A program made the position numbers and the translations under genes. Positions 1 through 9,978 of a stretch of DNA of 24,044 bases are shown here, one piece after another (within the stretch, counting starts at the first letter, position 1; each line of letters begins with the position of its first letter). The stretch lies in NCBI RefSeq assembly GCF_000275845.1, contig NW_006766928.1, forward strand, positions 45,965 to 70,008, written 5' to 3'. The DNA comes from Dichomitus squalens LYAD-421 SS1. Lineage: Eukaryota; Basidiomycota; Agaricomycetes; Polyporales; Polyporaceae. The notes beneath the pieces were generated by a model, which worked only from the letters and a program-made list of their open reading frames with translations, ran no database searches and was not told where the DNA came from.

Positions 1-1417
1 CCCCATTGGGGACTGTGATGTACATGTCCCCACGCCCTACACCTCGGAAGGTGTGGTCGTCCGCAGCCTGGACCGCTTTTGGCGTGATTGCCTCGTAACT
101 GATAAAGAGGTCGCGGTGTGGGGACATATGGCGAGTGGCTCCGGAATCGAAGAGAATTGTCCGGTCTCGAGCAACAGGTTCTTCTGCGAGCATCGCACCC
201 GGGTGACTAGCAAAGTTGACGACCGCGTCTGTGTACGGCTCGCAGCGGGTGATGCACGCGAACGGGATGTCCTCGTCATCCTCGTTTGCGCCGTAATCTG
301 AGAGGCTGTCGGCTTCTGACGATGAGTCGGAAACCGAGTGGAGGTCGGGGAGAGACTCGTTGTCTGAGTCTTCGGGTGCGGTATAGACGTACCACGCCTC
401 GTCCTTCTTCTCCTCCGATGCGGCTGCGCCTTGGTCTTTCGACTTTGATTTGTCTTTCGGACCTTGGCCCTCCTTTCCTCCCCCTGGAGCCCAGCACTCC
501 GACTTGTAGTGCCCGCGTTTCTTGCAATTGAAACACTCAATGTTCTTCTTCGACTTCCCCTTGCCCTTGTCATTCGCTGACAGCGCCACATCGTTAGGGT
601 CACCGCCCGAGCGACCCGACTTGTTCCGCAAGGCGCGGCGATCATACTCGTCAGTGAGGGCGCCCATCAGCTGTTCCGGAGTCAAGACATGTCCGGTGAT
701 GGTTGATGTGGCAGTGAGGGAGGAGATGTAGGTTTCGTAGGAGGTTGGCATAGAGCCCAGGATGATCGCGTAGAAATCGTCGTCCTCGGGCGTGTGTCCC
801 ATTGCAGCTAAGTCCTCATACATGACCCTCAGCTTCGCAAAATGGGCTCTGACGTCTGCTTTGTCTCCGCAGCGCTGCTCCTGGAGCCTTCGGCGCAGGT
901 CAAGCGAGACCATGCGCGAGCGCTTCTCGAACTCGGAAGCGAGCGCCTGCCAGATCGCGCGCGCAGTCCCCTTCGCACGGACCTTCATGAACAGGGAATC
1001 GGGTATGGTGCTCGCGATGAGTTGCTTGACGATGGCCTCACCCTTCTTCCAGGTTGCCAACTCGAGCTGGTACGCCGCTTGTGCGGGATCCGGCACCGTG
1101 CCTGGACCCGGAGTGGCACCAATGGGGGCCGTAGCCACTGTCCCGCCGCCGGTCGTGGCAGCGGCGTCTACTCCCCCTCCAGCAGCGGTGGGGGCCGCGG
1201 CCACACCTGTAGCCGTGCCTCCCACTGGAGCTGTGGTGCTTGTCCCCGCCGGAGAGGGCGGCGCAACAGGTTCGATGGACGTACCATCGAGGTGCCCAAC
1301 AAGTCCCTTCGCGTCGGCCGCCCACGTGAGGCGCTCCTTGTAGAGGACCCAGTTCGAGCCGCCAACGTCGAGCTTCGGTACGCGCACGTAGTCGTCGCCG
1401 AGCTTCACGGAAGACAT
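1..1417 (-). CDS. Ty1/copia Gag-Pol polyprotein, N-terminal part, cut by window edge
   Basis: An unbroken frame of 472 codons runs from an ATG at 1417 to the left edge with no stop, so the C-terminal part (rest of protease, integrase, RT, RNase H) lies outside. In order: N-terminal region with a conserved-looking NWVLYKERL near residues 22-30; an Ala/Gly/Pro/Thr-rich linker at about 50-112; a copia-type Gag core (UBN2-like) at about 125-265 containing AIWQALASEFE and the MPTSYETYISSL segment; a CCHC zinc knuckle, CFNCKKRGHYKSEC, at 295-308, followed by Lys/Ser-rich and acidic stretches; and the retropepsin active site LFDSGATRHM at 422-431. Gag packages the RNA, the knuckle binds nucleic acid, and the protease matures the polyprotein. 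The ATG is the first in frame and follows the primer-binding site by about 60 bp. The intact frame suggests a young, possibly competent copy; that is inference because most of Pol is not visible. Confidence 0.96.
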   Translation of the reverse strand, partial: MSSVKLGDDYVRVPKLDVGGSNWVLYKERLTWAADAKGLVGHLDGTSIEPVAPPSPAGTSTTAPVGGTATGVAAAPTAAGGGVDAAATTGGGTVATAPIGATPGPGTVPDPAQAAYQLELATWKKGEAIVKQLIASTIPDSLFMKVRAKGTARAIWQALASEFEKRSRMVSLDLRRRLQEQRCGDKADVRAHFAKLRVMYEDLAAMGHTPEDDDFYAIILGSMPTSYETYISSLTATSTITGHVLTPEQLMGALTDEYDRRALRNKSGRSGGDPNDVALSANDKGKGKSKKNIECFNCKKRGHYKSECWAPGGGKEGQGPKDKSKSKDQGAAASEEKKDEAWYVYTAPEDSDNESLPDLHSVSDSSSEADSLSDYGANEDDEDIPFACITRCEPYTDAVVNFASHPGAMLAEEPVARDRTILFDSGATRHMSPHRDLFISYEAITPKAVQAADDHTFRGVGRGDMYITVPNG

Positions 1418-1479
1418 GTCAAGGGATTAGGTTAGGGGTAAGGTAAGCGTTGTCCGAGGATTAGTCCGCCTAGAAGGCA

Positions 1480-1491
1480 GGGCTCATAACC
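1480..1491 (-). other. Primer-binding site for half-molecule initiator tRNA-Met
   Basis: The plus strand reads GGGCTCATAACC, which matches the anticodon stem-loop of eukaryotic initiator tRNA-Met (CAT anticodon). The element strand is therefore complementary to an internal, half-tRNA segment rather than to the tRNA 3' end. Priming from a cleaved tRNA-iMet is known for several copia-group elements. It lies immediately after the proposed LTR end and about 60 bp before the Gag start. Confidence 0.7.
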
Positions 1492-1636
1492 TATAGGAAT
1501 ACTCAGTACGCGATAAGCGGGACTAATATATTGATAATGCTGTACCTATAGGAATACTACGATACATCATTAACGGAGTCCACGGCGGAAGTATAGTAAT
1601 GTGGGATACTCACCTCAGTACGCGATAAGCGGGACT
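1489..1636. repeat. Two nested pairs of direct repeats inside the LTR
   Basis: A 15-bp motif, ACCTATAGGAATACT, occurs at 1489-1503 and 1544-1558. A 23-bp motif beginning CTCAGTACGCGATAAGCGGG occurs at 1502-1524 and 1614-1636. The two motifs abut in the first occurrence and are separated in the second. The arrangement suggests internal duplication within the LTR, and such repeats often serve as regulatory-factor sites; no function can be shown here. Confidence 0.8.
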
Positions 1637-1817
1637 GAGGTGAGCGGGCGCAAGTTCGAGGCTTTAAATAAGGTAATGAACTAATCTAATCAGCGTATCG
1701 TAAGGGTCCGGAAATGGGCCGCGCCACAGGGCGCATCAATCCCGATGGTGTTCCGTAGTCGCGCGGTGTCGCGCGAGGCTTGCGACGGGATCGCGCTACA
1801 ATCGCGCCATTCCAACA
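1492..1817 (-). repeat. Putative 5' LTR of the copia element
   Basis: The minus strand begins TGTTGGAATGG at 1817 and ends GTATTCCTATA at 1492, directly before the primer-binding site, giving a 326-bp LTR. The ends form an imperfect inverted repeat (7 of 11 positions). The 3' end is TA rather than the usual CA, so the boundary may be off by a few bases or the LTR may have diverged. The LTR would hold the promoter and polyadenylation signals. The right edge could extend a little, since the flank also carries a TTGGAATGG motif. Confidence 0.55.
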
Positions 1818-1916
1818 CATTGGAATGGCAGCGGCACCTTATATACTAGCCTGACAGTGTTGCGTCATATACTAGTATGTTCAATGACATAGTTTGTCAG
1901 AGCATCGGGGGACAGA

Positions 1917-2303
1917 TCAAGGATGCACGTTGGTCTGCCAGACGACCTGTGATGAAATGGAAGGTGAGGAGGACGAGGGCGCGCTCGGGTTCAGCATCAA
2001 TTGCCCGAATTCCAAATATGGGCATGTGGCCCAACCGATCCCATCGATTGTGACGAATCGCTCCCAAATGGCTCCGATTTTGTTCGAGCACAATTCGCGC
2101 CGATTGTGGATGCCGTGGCCAATCCAGGCAATCATGGCCGAGCGTTTTGCACATTTGCTGATGGTACCATCATCCTCAGGATCGTCCGAGTCTCACCGAA
2201 TATCTCGAGCATGCTCGCCGCTCTCCGTCATCCTAATCTCCAAGTCGCTCCGTTTGCAAAAGGCCCACATGGTCGAGAGAAATCCATGATAGTGATAGCA
2301 CAT
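1917..2303 (-). CDS. Candidate small two-exon gene, unrecognised
   Basis: Weak model. Exon 1 is 2303-2197 and exon 2 is 2157-1917, separated by a 39-nt GTGAG...CAG interval that keeps phase and removes the only in-frame stop; the product would be 115 aa. The peptide starts MCYHYHGFLSTMWAF and includes AMIAWIGHGIHNRREL and a Ser/Pro-rich tail ending in VWQTNVHP. I recognise no domain. The frame is open further upstream of the ATG, so this could be the 3' end of a longer gene or a decayed remnant. It lies 100 bp from the copia LTR. The intron would be shorter than any in the well-supported genes, which lowers confidence. Confidence 0.25.
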
Positions 2304-5300
2304 CACATTCTCTCCGTCGTCGACAATCCGAAAAGTCCCAGAAATTGTTGATCTTCGCGCCTCGCGTCCTCATTCCACAGCGCTCCTCCCCCGCTATCCT
2401 CTGGACACACTCTGTGCACTCCTACTTGGGCCGCGCCGCGCTCACCTTCACATATCTCCGATGTCACAATGGGAATAAGCTGCACCCAGCTACACATTTT
2501 GCGAGATGCTTGCCAAAGACTACGTCGTCGCAGGATGCAAGCGACCTGTCTGCCAAGGCCTTTCCCTCTCCTGACGCATATCTCGTACAGGACAGTTTTC
2601 AGCGCGTTCCTCACGCTCTTCCCCTCTCCTCTCGTCTCTTGCCCCCTGGTCTGCCTCAGCGGGCACAAAGACAACGCTGAGCCACTACAAGAATAAGGAC
2701 AAGACGTTATCGACCTCAACCTCGAATGACATTTGTCCCCGTCTTCAGCTACACACGGACGTTGTACATGCGATTGAATTGTTGCCCCTGGGGCTTCCCG
2801 ATCGCGCCGCGCAAGCTGATATGTGTGACTGACCACCCACAGCCAAGTTACCCCTTCTTGCTCTTGCATTCATAACAGCTGATGCACTCGACTAACTCTG
2901 TTCAATGTGATCCATTTCAAGTTCCAGCTTGATCCCGCGTACAATTCTATTAACTGTCGAAGGTGCTGCATCGGCTATGTATCCGCACGCACCGCCACCA
3001 CTTGCTGGACCGTGGATCGAACGTATTTTGAAGTCTGTTACTTGACCACTTTGTCGCGTACTACCTACTTCTAGCGTTCTGCTTGAACGCCGGTCTTTAC
3101 TCTCGTAACCATATGGTTCAATCGGCGGGATCCAACGGCCTAAGACTCTCAGCTTGTAGTTATGAAATCTATAAGAGGCGAGTCCTCTTCCGTATTGGTC
3201 CTCGTTGCGGTACTGAACATCTGGCGGTTGCAGGCAGCTAATATGATCTTGCTATTATAGGCTCTTGCCCGTACAAATCAGTCGCCATCCGACCGCCTTC
3301 TAGGCGGCTTCTAGCCACTGCACAGGGGTCTTTCATCAGGAGCAGATGAGATAGAAGAATGCCACGAGTTTCTTCTTCTCCATCTTCCGCGTACACGTTG
3401 CGACGCTTGTGCACTGCGGCGGACCCAATTCCGCGGTCCGAGGCGTTCGGCCGTCGAGGGCGAGTCTCCCTGCATTGAGTCTTGGTTGCATGTGTAGGTT
3501 AATCGAGAAGACGTTTCGTCACACCGTCCGTCGGAAATTCGTCAATGTCCGACGTCCGTCGGACGTTTCAGGGTGGTGTGTTGTCGGTGAGCAATCGGAT
3601 TCTGCGCCTCGCCCAGTTGTCTCATTCTTCTGCTGCATGCTTCCGGAGAATGCTGCGTGTGCGAGTGTACCGGAGCTCGTTTTTGTCTCCCGATTTCTCT
3701 CAGCTGGGATCACTGGACGAGTTGAGTTCTGAGTTCTGGATGCATCGAAGGGACAGCGACCTCCCTCCTCTCCAGCATGAGCTGGTATCGAGTGTCCTAT
3801 CGCTCGCACACAAAATCTGCGGTATGGACGCGTTCAATATTCACGGAGATGCGCTGAGATTAGCCATGAGGACAGGATCTTACGAGCGGACATAGGAAGA
3901 GAGGCAGAATTCCCGTCACTACTGAACCATGAGCTAGCTTGCTAGCTGTTGGCGTCGACATGAGAGATGAAGCTACGAAGTCTCACTGCGAGTTTGGTGT
4001 GAACAGCTGGAGGATGTATCCTCAGAAAGGGCGGCATATGCCAATGGCCGCTCGGGAGGCCTAAGTCGTCTGAACAAGTTCGACTATTACTAGCAGCAGA
4101 CAACGGACTTGGCCCTTTCCTTGAGGCATTATGGCGACCAGTATTGGAACGCGTCTGCGTTCTGAGGATTCGGCATTGTCCTGTTCATCGAGCACGTGTC
4201 CGCCGGTCAGGTTGGTTCACGAGTCATAGGTGATCAATTCATCATTGCTACTCGTCTATACACCTCACACTGATATATGGACCCTATCTACATCGTCACT
4301 TGAATTATGACGATTTAATGAAGTATTGTCTACAGTTAACGACTGGAGGACTTTCACCACTTCGCGGCCATCTACCGTAGTACTAGCAGCTTTCCGAGGA
4401 TCTAGCTTCCGGGCCTGCATGGGAACCCTCCATGCGCCGATCTCCGAAACTCAGTCAACTGTGTTATTAGATAGTTTTTTCAATATAGTCTTTTCAAGCA
4501 GATCTTGTGTCTCTCTTGCCGTGTATCGGAGTGCAACGAGAAAAGTCACGATATCCAATGTTCTCGGGCTTCGGGTTTGCGGCACGGCAAACACCGAGCA
4601 ACACAGCCTCGACGCAAACAGTCCGGGCACTTGACTCGGAAGCGAACCTCCTGATTCAAATATCCATGTTCCTACCAGGCCCACTGAAGTCAATGCGATT
4701 GAGATTCTCTATCGAATATGTAGGTGCGCTGTCTCAAGGCGGAGAGTCATAGTACCAAGTGGGATTCCGTTAACTCTCTCGGCAATGTTAGGGCTGACAG
4801 GCACAGCAGTATAGCAAGCAGTCTTTGCCTCTGCCGTCGCAGGCGGCTGATTTGCAGACGTTCGCCGTGCCATACAGAGCGGAAATCTCTCGGATCTTGG
4901 CACTATCATGTGGTCTGTAGCGCATAGCTCATTCGGCATAACCAGGTAGTCTCACAGACTAAAGTCGTTCCCCGTTATCCCGCGTCAACCTTGTGGTAGC
5001 CTCCTGATCAGGGCCACACCACTTCTCCAAGGACGCGCGTGCGTGATGTTGGATGCTATATCTGTAAGTGATCGATTAATTCCCGATGTAGGTGGTCTTA
5101 AGGTCAGAAGTCTGGTTTTCTCAGGACCCTGGCCAATTACGCTCTTCGAGTTCGGTGGGCAATGCGTATGCCCGCTTAACTTACATCGGAGCTCCTCTTT
5201 AGCGCATCGGAAGCCACAGAAGTTGAACTCGAGGCCTCTCATGATTGCGGGTTTAGTCAGTATGACTGAAGGTATGTCACTCTAGATGCGACTCATTATG

Positions 5301-6859
5301 TATTTATCTCCGTACGTAATCCGTCTACACGTTATCCCAGCATAGGAAGTCCTTGGCACGCCTCAACTGTCCGTGGCAAGTTCGACTAGCATTTCGGCCG
5401 AAAGCATAGTACAATGGTCCGGTATCGGTGATCCACTTGGCCCCGCCGTCAGGTTTTAGTAATGGCCCTAGAAATTTCCTTGTCATCTAGGAACCATGAT
5501 GCCGACGAGAGACGTCATGCTGCGTGTGCACCGCAGCAGCTGAGTAGCCTTCTGCATGACGTCTGCCAAATCGACGCAGGAGGACGTTTTCGCGTCGCTT
5601 TGCATCGATGCTGCTTCACAGCAACATAATACGTGTCCCAGAATAATGACAAATAACAAGGCAAGGGGGATTACGAGACCTTGCTGCGCCGTCTATGACG
5701 GTGAGTTGAGGGCGGTATTCGGAAATATCTCTCAGCTCGGTCAGACCATGCTACGCCTTGCAGTACAGGTATAGGTGGGGCGCTCCGTGCTCAGACCTCA
5801 GGGCCCTTTTCTAGCTCGGGTTCCCTATCTGACTATCAGTGCTGTCATCTCCACAACAGCCTCCGGGTCATTTGCAGAACTACAAGGCTCCGTGGTTACT
5901 GGCGGTGAGAACTGTTCGACACGAATAGAAGTGCATAGTCACGTCTTGGTATCTGTCTGTGCCTTGCCATACTGCATGCGGCGTAGTCGTCGACCTGTGT
6001 CTCGAGCCAATACGTCAACGTACCTTTGTGTCATGGTATGAGGTCCAGTGGATTAATAGTTGACTGTTCACAGGGTGTGGTCTGCGTCCTAACGTATGAG
6101 CAACCTAGCAAATTCGCGAGCGAGTATTTCCCCCAGGGTGGACTGACTATCCGAACAAACAGTAGGCAGTAATCTCGATGTCGTCAATCAGTCAGTTGAC
6201 TTTCTGGAAAGTGCGTTAGCGGTGGTTCCGGCCATTTCTTCTCCTGATTCAGGCTCTTGTTCTGAATCGGATATCCGGTTCTCAACCGGATATCCGGGTG
6301 CGAGTCAATGATGATCAAGGTTGCGTCGGGTGCACAGCTTGTTTCCTTGTGGTCGATCACAACGAGACAGTAGGCTCATCCGGATTTCGATACGGTACCG
6401 CCCTCGAGGAACGCATTATACACATTCATGTATTTCTGATTTTGTATGACACTGTTATCCAAGTTTGCGACCTGCTCGCCCGGGCCGTCTAGCCCGATGG
6501 GAAGTTTGTAACCGCATCCAATACTTTCTCTTGGTGAGTAACATACTCTATCTATCTGAAAGTGCAGGGTATAATCTAAGAGGGCTCGTATTCTAGGTAG
6601 GAGGATAGTATCATGGCCGGGGTATGTCGGGGTATCGCAGCAGCGGCCATCGCAACGCGCGGCGGAGATTATGCATATGCTTCCTATTCTGATCATTCCC
6701 AAGCTTGGCGTACTCATCACCGTGACTGTTCGTGAGAACGTACAGGTCGTAAGTACAGACACGCATTCGAAACACACATGTCCTAGTCCTACAGGCTGGG
6801 TATCCCGAGTCGCCGGAACTGGGCGGCGGCATCGGCTGAAAAAGCATCCATGCGGGCAG
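2304..6859. other. 4.5 kb without a recognisable gene
   Basis: I checked both strands for known domains and found none. The longest uninterrupted frame is 188 codons on the minus strand (2869-2303), rich in Arg, Cys and Ser with no recognisable motif. The remaining frames are about 60-250 codons and look like chance or antisense. Codon patterns and splice signals do not link into a spliced model. The only distinct structure I saw is the hairpin at 6268-6296. The segment is best taken as intergenic or decayed repeat sequence; the part just left of 6860 would include the 3' UTR of the WW gene. Confidence 0.5.
6268..6296. repeat. Perfect hairpin, 13-bp arms, 3-nt loop
   Basis: CGGATATCCGGTT (6268-6280), loop CTC, then AACCGGATATCCG (6284-6296). 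Each arm itself contains the palindrome CGGATATCCG. It lies about 560 bp beyond the stop codon of the WW gene, so a role in 3' end formation is unlikely. It could be a remnant of an inverted-repeat element or a site bound by a dimeric factor. Confidence 0.85.
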
Positions 6860-8724
6860 TCAGACTTTGCTGATGACAGCTTCGAAATCTTCAATCGGAC
6901 GGCGCCGGTGGAGGCAGTTGAGTTTCGGAAGCCGGTCGACCACACTGTGGTACCACTTTCCATACGGAAGACTGACGAGGACGACGAACCCGACCAGAGC
7001 GCCAAGGACGTAGATGTCCGTCTCGTTCTCAATCCACACGAGTCCCTGGGCTGCCGCGAGGACGACAGCGTGGTAGAACATACCACGGGGAAGACAGAGC
7101 GCGAGCGCGGTAGACGCATAACCCCCAGACTCCTTTGCGGCGTCGAGATAGGGCAGCTAATGTAGCGAGTGATTAGGAACTCGCTTCAACGGAGCGCAGA
7201 GTGGAGAATGCGTACCGCGTCGACTGGGTCTCGGACGTTGATCCCGTCGAAACGAGCAAGAAGCATGAGGGATGCACCAGCCGCGACTGCGCAGCAAAGA
7301 AGTGACAAAGCTGACAGGAGGCCCGAGGTACCCGGAGCGAAGAGAAGTAACAGATTGATGCTGAGAGGTCAAGCGTGAGTGATGTTTCGGGATGGAGGCG
7401 ACTATCCGGCCACTTACATAGCAACCCCGAATATCTATAGCATTGCGATGTGTCACATGAGCACGTGTGGAACGCATGGTGTACGTGAGTGTGGACGTAC
7501 CCAGGGAAGGTGCTCCTTCCATTCATTCTGGCTTTTCTGAACGAAATCGGTCCATGTATGAATGTAGACCAGATTGTCCACATAGAGCTTCTCGAGCTCA
7601 ATGGCACGAGCGTTTGGGATGTTGTAGAGCATCCGGGACGCAACCGCGAACAAGCGACCTCTGTTTGAGTCAGGGATATCCAAGACGCGCTGGTTGCGGT
7701 CCAATCGTGCACGCTCCTGAGCAAAAAAGGTCTGCCATCTAACACGAGCTGAAGAATTGTCAGAACGTTGAGCGTGGCGGTGATCAGTACAAACTTACAG
7801 ATGACTCCCCACAATCGCGCCACGATGCATATGGACGGTGCGTAGCGCAAATGCTCCTTAGCGTTCTGCAAGATGCGAAGATAATTTTTTGACTGCTTGG
7901 CTGTGTACGCGAACGTCGAGCCAGTGGATGTCAATTGATCACCTTCTCCGTGGATGAAGATGGAGATCAGCTCGTCGATGGCCAGATGGAGGCTTTCAAA
8001 GCGATGGGAAGGGAACTGCTCGATATGAGTCCAGTACTGCTCTTGTAACACCATCCCTAATGTTTATGATCAGCGCATGATCTTCGATGCATCTAACATG
8101 GTACGTACCGAGATGGGACTCGGAGATCACTTCTGGCAAGTCAAGCTGATAGATGTCCACCTCGTCGAGCCAGAACAAAGCGTGCGATGCGTGGTCGACG
8201 AAATAGTACCGGCATGTATCGCCATCTTCCGAAGGCATGAGGTAGAGCTCAGCAGAATCGGGCAAGGTGATGTCCTTCGACTCCAGCGTCTTGCAGATGA
8301 TGACGGCGAAACGCAGGACTTGCTCGCGGACGGTTTCCGAGTGCATACGTGCTTCGGTAACCATACGAGGCTGTGACTCATATGCGAAGTAGACCTGGCC
8401 CTCGGGCTGAATGTAGGAGGCCCAACCTTCGGGAAGATACGGCGGCCTTATAGAACGAGACCCTCAGTTTACGCCGCCAACTGATCACAATGAGTGCGCA
8501 CTCTAGCTCCTTCGCATAGCTAAACAGGCCTGGACGGATGCTCATGTTCCCGGGAATGACCCTCCTGCTGTGACCATCAGTTTTAAGACGACGATGGTTA
8601 GGAGATGGACGTACTTGACTGCCGCATTATACCTCTGAGTTGACATAGGGACAGTGGGTACAAGCTTGGGCGTGCCAGAATCTACGAGTTCATCATCCAC
8701 AGTGGCTTTCTCGAGTGGCTGCAT
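6860..8724 (-). CDS. WW-like domain protein with C-terminal membrane segments (basidiomycete family)
   Basis: Eight exons: 8724-8615, 8564-8502, 8446-8109, 8056-7799, 7748-7501, 7434-7418, 7360-7216, 7156-6860 (stop). Introns are 50-66 nt, phases agree, and the product is 491 aa. Order of parts: a short disordered N-terminus; a WW-like segment at 62-78 (LPEGWASYIQPEGQVYF); a second aromatic motif, YYFVDHASHALFW, at 138-150; a helical region at about 172-340 with YWTHIEQFP and LVYIHTWTDFVQKSQNEW; then hydrophobic segments near 340-356, 359-378, 419-434 and 442-457. This matches a family of uncharacterised Agaricomycete proteins that pair a WW-like N-terminus with a membrane C-terminus; I recognise it by this pattern, and no function is established. 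The WW-like part would bind a proline-rich or related partner; location in a membrane is inference. Exon 6 is only 17 nt and is the least certain part. The ATG is supported by a TATA motif 65 bp upstream. Confidence 0.88.
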
Positions 8725-8788
8725 GCTTGGAACTGTAAGTCTGGAGTGAGAGTGGGGTAGAGTGCCTGTACAAGTGTTGCAAGACTAC

Positions 8789-8795
8789 CTTTATA
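8789..8795 (-). promoter_or_regulatory. TATA-like element of the WW-domain gene
   Basis: The minus strand reads TATAAAG at 8795-8789, 65-71 bp upstream of the ATG at 8724. The spacing fits a fungal TATA box with a short 5' UTR. It lies within a divergent intergenic region shared with the small gene starting at 9185. Confidence 0.5.
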
Positions 8796-9131
8796 GTTAT
8801 ACATGCTGTTACACGGAAGGAACAAACTGGCGGCGATGCGGTGCGAGCAGATTCTATTACCAAAAACGAGGCGGTTCCAATTATCAGCGCATTCACCTAA
8901 TGTTCCCGATTAGCGTCAAAAGGATCAATTCTCATTTTCCAGATTCTGCACTGCGCAAGCCCGGCACAGCCGCACTCCTCTTTGACGGGCGTCACCAGCG
9001 TCTGGACGCCGCGCTGCGCCGGACATCCGGCGCTGCACCTGTCGCGCTACATAGTAGGTAATCGCCTTTGCAGACACAGGATATCCGACATCTCGCTTCA
9101 TCTAGAGCCCATCTAGCGTCGCCTTGACCGT

Positions 9132-9139
9132 TATATAAA
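9132..9139 (+). promoter_or_regulatory. TATA-like element of the small acidic-protein gene
   Basis: TATATAAA lies at 9132-9139, with 45 nt between it and the ATG at 9185. The match and spacing are good for a fungal core promoter and support the 9185 start. The rest of 8796-9131 shows no coding potential that I could support. Confidence 0.5.
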
Positions 9140-9184
9140 CTTCTTGAGGATACCTAGTTATACGACTTCTAGCACTCTCTAGCG

Positions 9185-9978
9185 ATGTCTACGCCTGACA
9201 ACAATCTCACCGGCGATACTGAGCCCCGACAGCTCGAGACAGAGGCTACACCGACGGACCTCCAGTACGTGCTACGTACATGAGCTGTCAGATATAGATC
9301 ACGATGGCTTGCTTGCTACATATACTGACTTGCGATATGCACCGTACAGGGACGCTGGAAGGGACCGGACAGACGACAATACGGCTCCGGATAGAAACGT
9401 GAAGCCGGCTCCGCAATCCTCGGGTTCAACGAAGTCAACCCTAGAGTAAGTCCCGTCTACATGTAACCTGTGAATCCACAAGCTGTTGTCCCATCCACAT
9501 TGCGTTGTTTTTGAACCTGTTGAGAGGACCATCGAGCGTTGAACCAGATACACCCACTTGATACCATGCGTCTGTTGTGGCAATCGGAGCGCGCCTGATA
9601 CTGAGAATTGTATGGCAACTAAGCCCCGATCGCGAGGCATGTTGCATTCCTCACGACATGCGTCATCGCATTTCGCGAAAATATCGTGTATCGAGGCAGC
9701 AGCATGAGGCCGTATTCACACCAAACTCGACGTGTCGCTACAGAAGGAATGAGGCAACTGACGTTTCGAATTGTCTCCGCAGGTCGGACTCCACGCCTGA
9801 ATCTCCGACAAGGTGAGAAGCGAGCACGCCTCTGCTTCATGCCATATGAGTAGCTAGGGGCTACGCACTTCGCTGACCCTCTACCCTCACTAGCGACGAT
9901 GACGACGACTTCATTCGCCGCGGCAAAGTAACGCATACTGCGGTCGGCGGCGGCAAGACAGGCGGTCGTCCTCGCTGA
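9185..9978 (+). CDS. Small acidic, probably disordered protein, four exons
   Basis: Exons 9185-9264, 9350-9445, 9783-9812 and 9894-9978 (TGA) join in phase to give 96 aa. Donors are GTACGT, GTAAGT and GTGAGA; acceptors are TACAG, CGCAG and ACTAG. The protein begins MSTPDNNLTGDTEPRQLE, is rich in Thr, Pro, Ser, Asp and Glu, and near its C-terminus has a five-Asp run followed by FIRRGKVTH and a Gly/Lys/Arg tail ending in GGRPR. No domain is recognised. The pattern suggests an intrinsically disordered protein with an acidic then basic end. The second intron is 337 nt, against 81-85 for the others, so an internal exon or an insertion may have been missed. A TATA motif supports the start. The gene is divergent from the WW gene. 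The ordered splice sites and matched phases are the main evidence that it is real. Confidence 0.6.

Larger units (their letters stand above)
1..1817 (-). mobile_element. Ty1/copia LTR retrotransposon, 5' portion
   Basis: The Gag-Pol frame, a primer-binding site at 1480-1491 and a putative LTR at 1492-1817 are in the order expected for a copia element transcribed leftward. The 3' half and second LTR are outside the window, so element length, LTR identity (age) and target-site duplication cannot be judged. The copia class is set by the Gag core, the knuckle type and the half-tRNA primer site. The right boundary rests on a TGTTGG terminus on the minus strand at 1817. Confidence 0.85.

Noticed and set aside
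2303..2869. 188-codon minus-strand open frame
   Set aside because: No recognisable domain, low-complexity Arg/Cys/Ser composition, and no splice partners or promoter that I could support.
6376..7119. 247-codon minus-strand open frame
   Set aside because: It overlaps the last exon of the WW-domain gene in another frame, has a Ser/Arg/Cys-rich composition without a domain, and loses out to the spliced model with conserved membrane segments.
7173..8054. 293-codon minus-strand open frame
   Set aside because: It is exon 4 of the WW gene read through later introns out of frame; the true frame resumes after splicing at 7798/7749.
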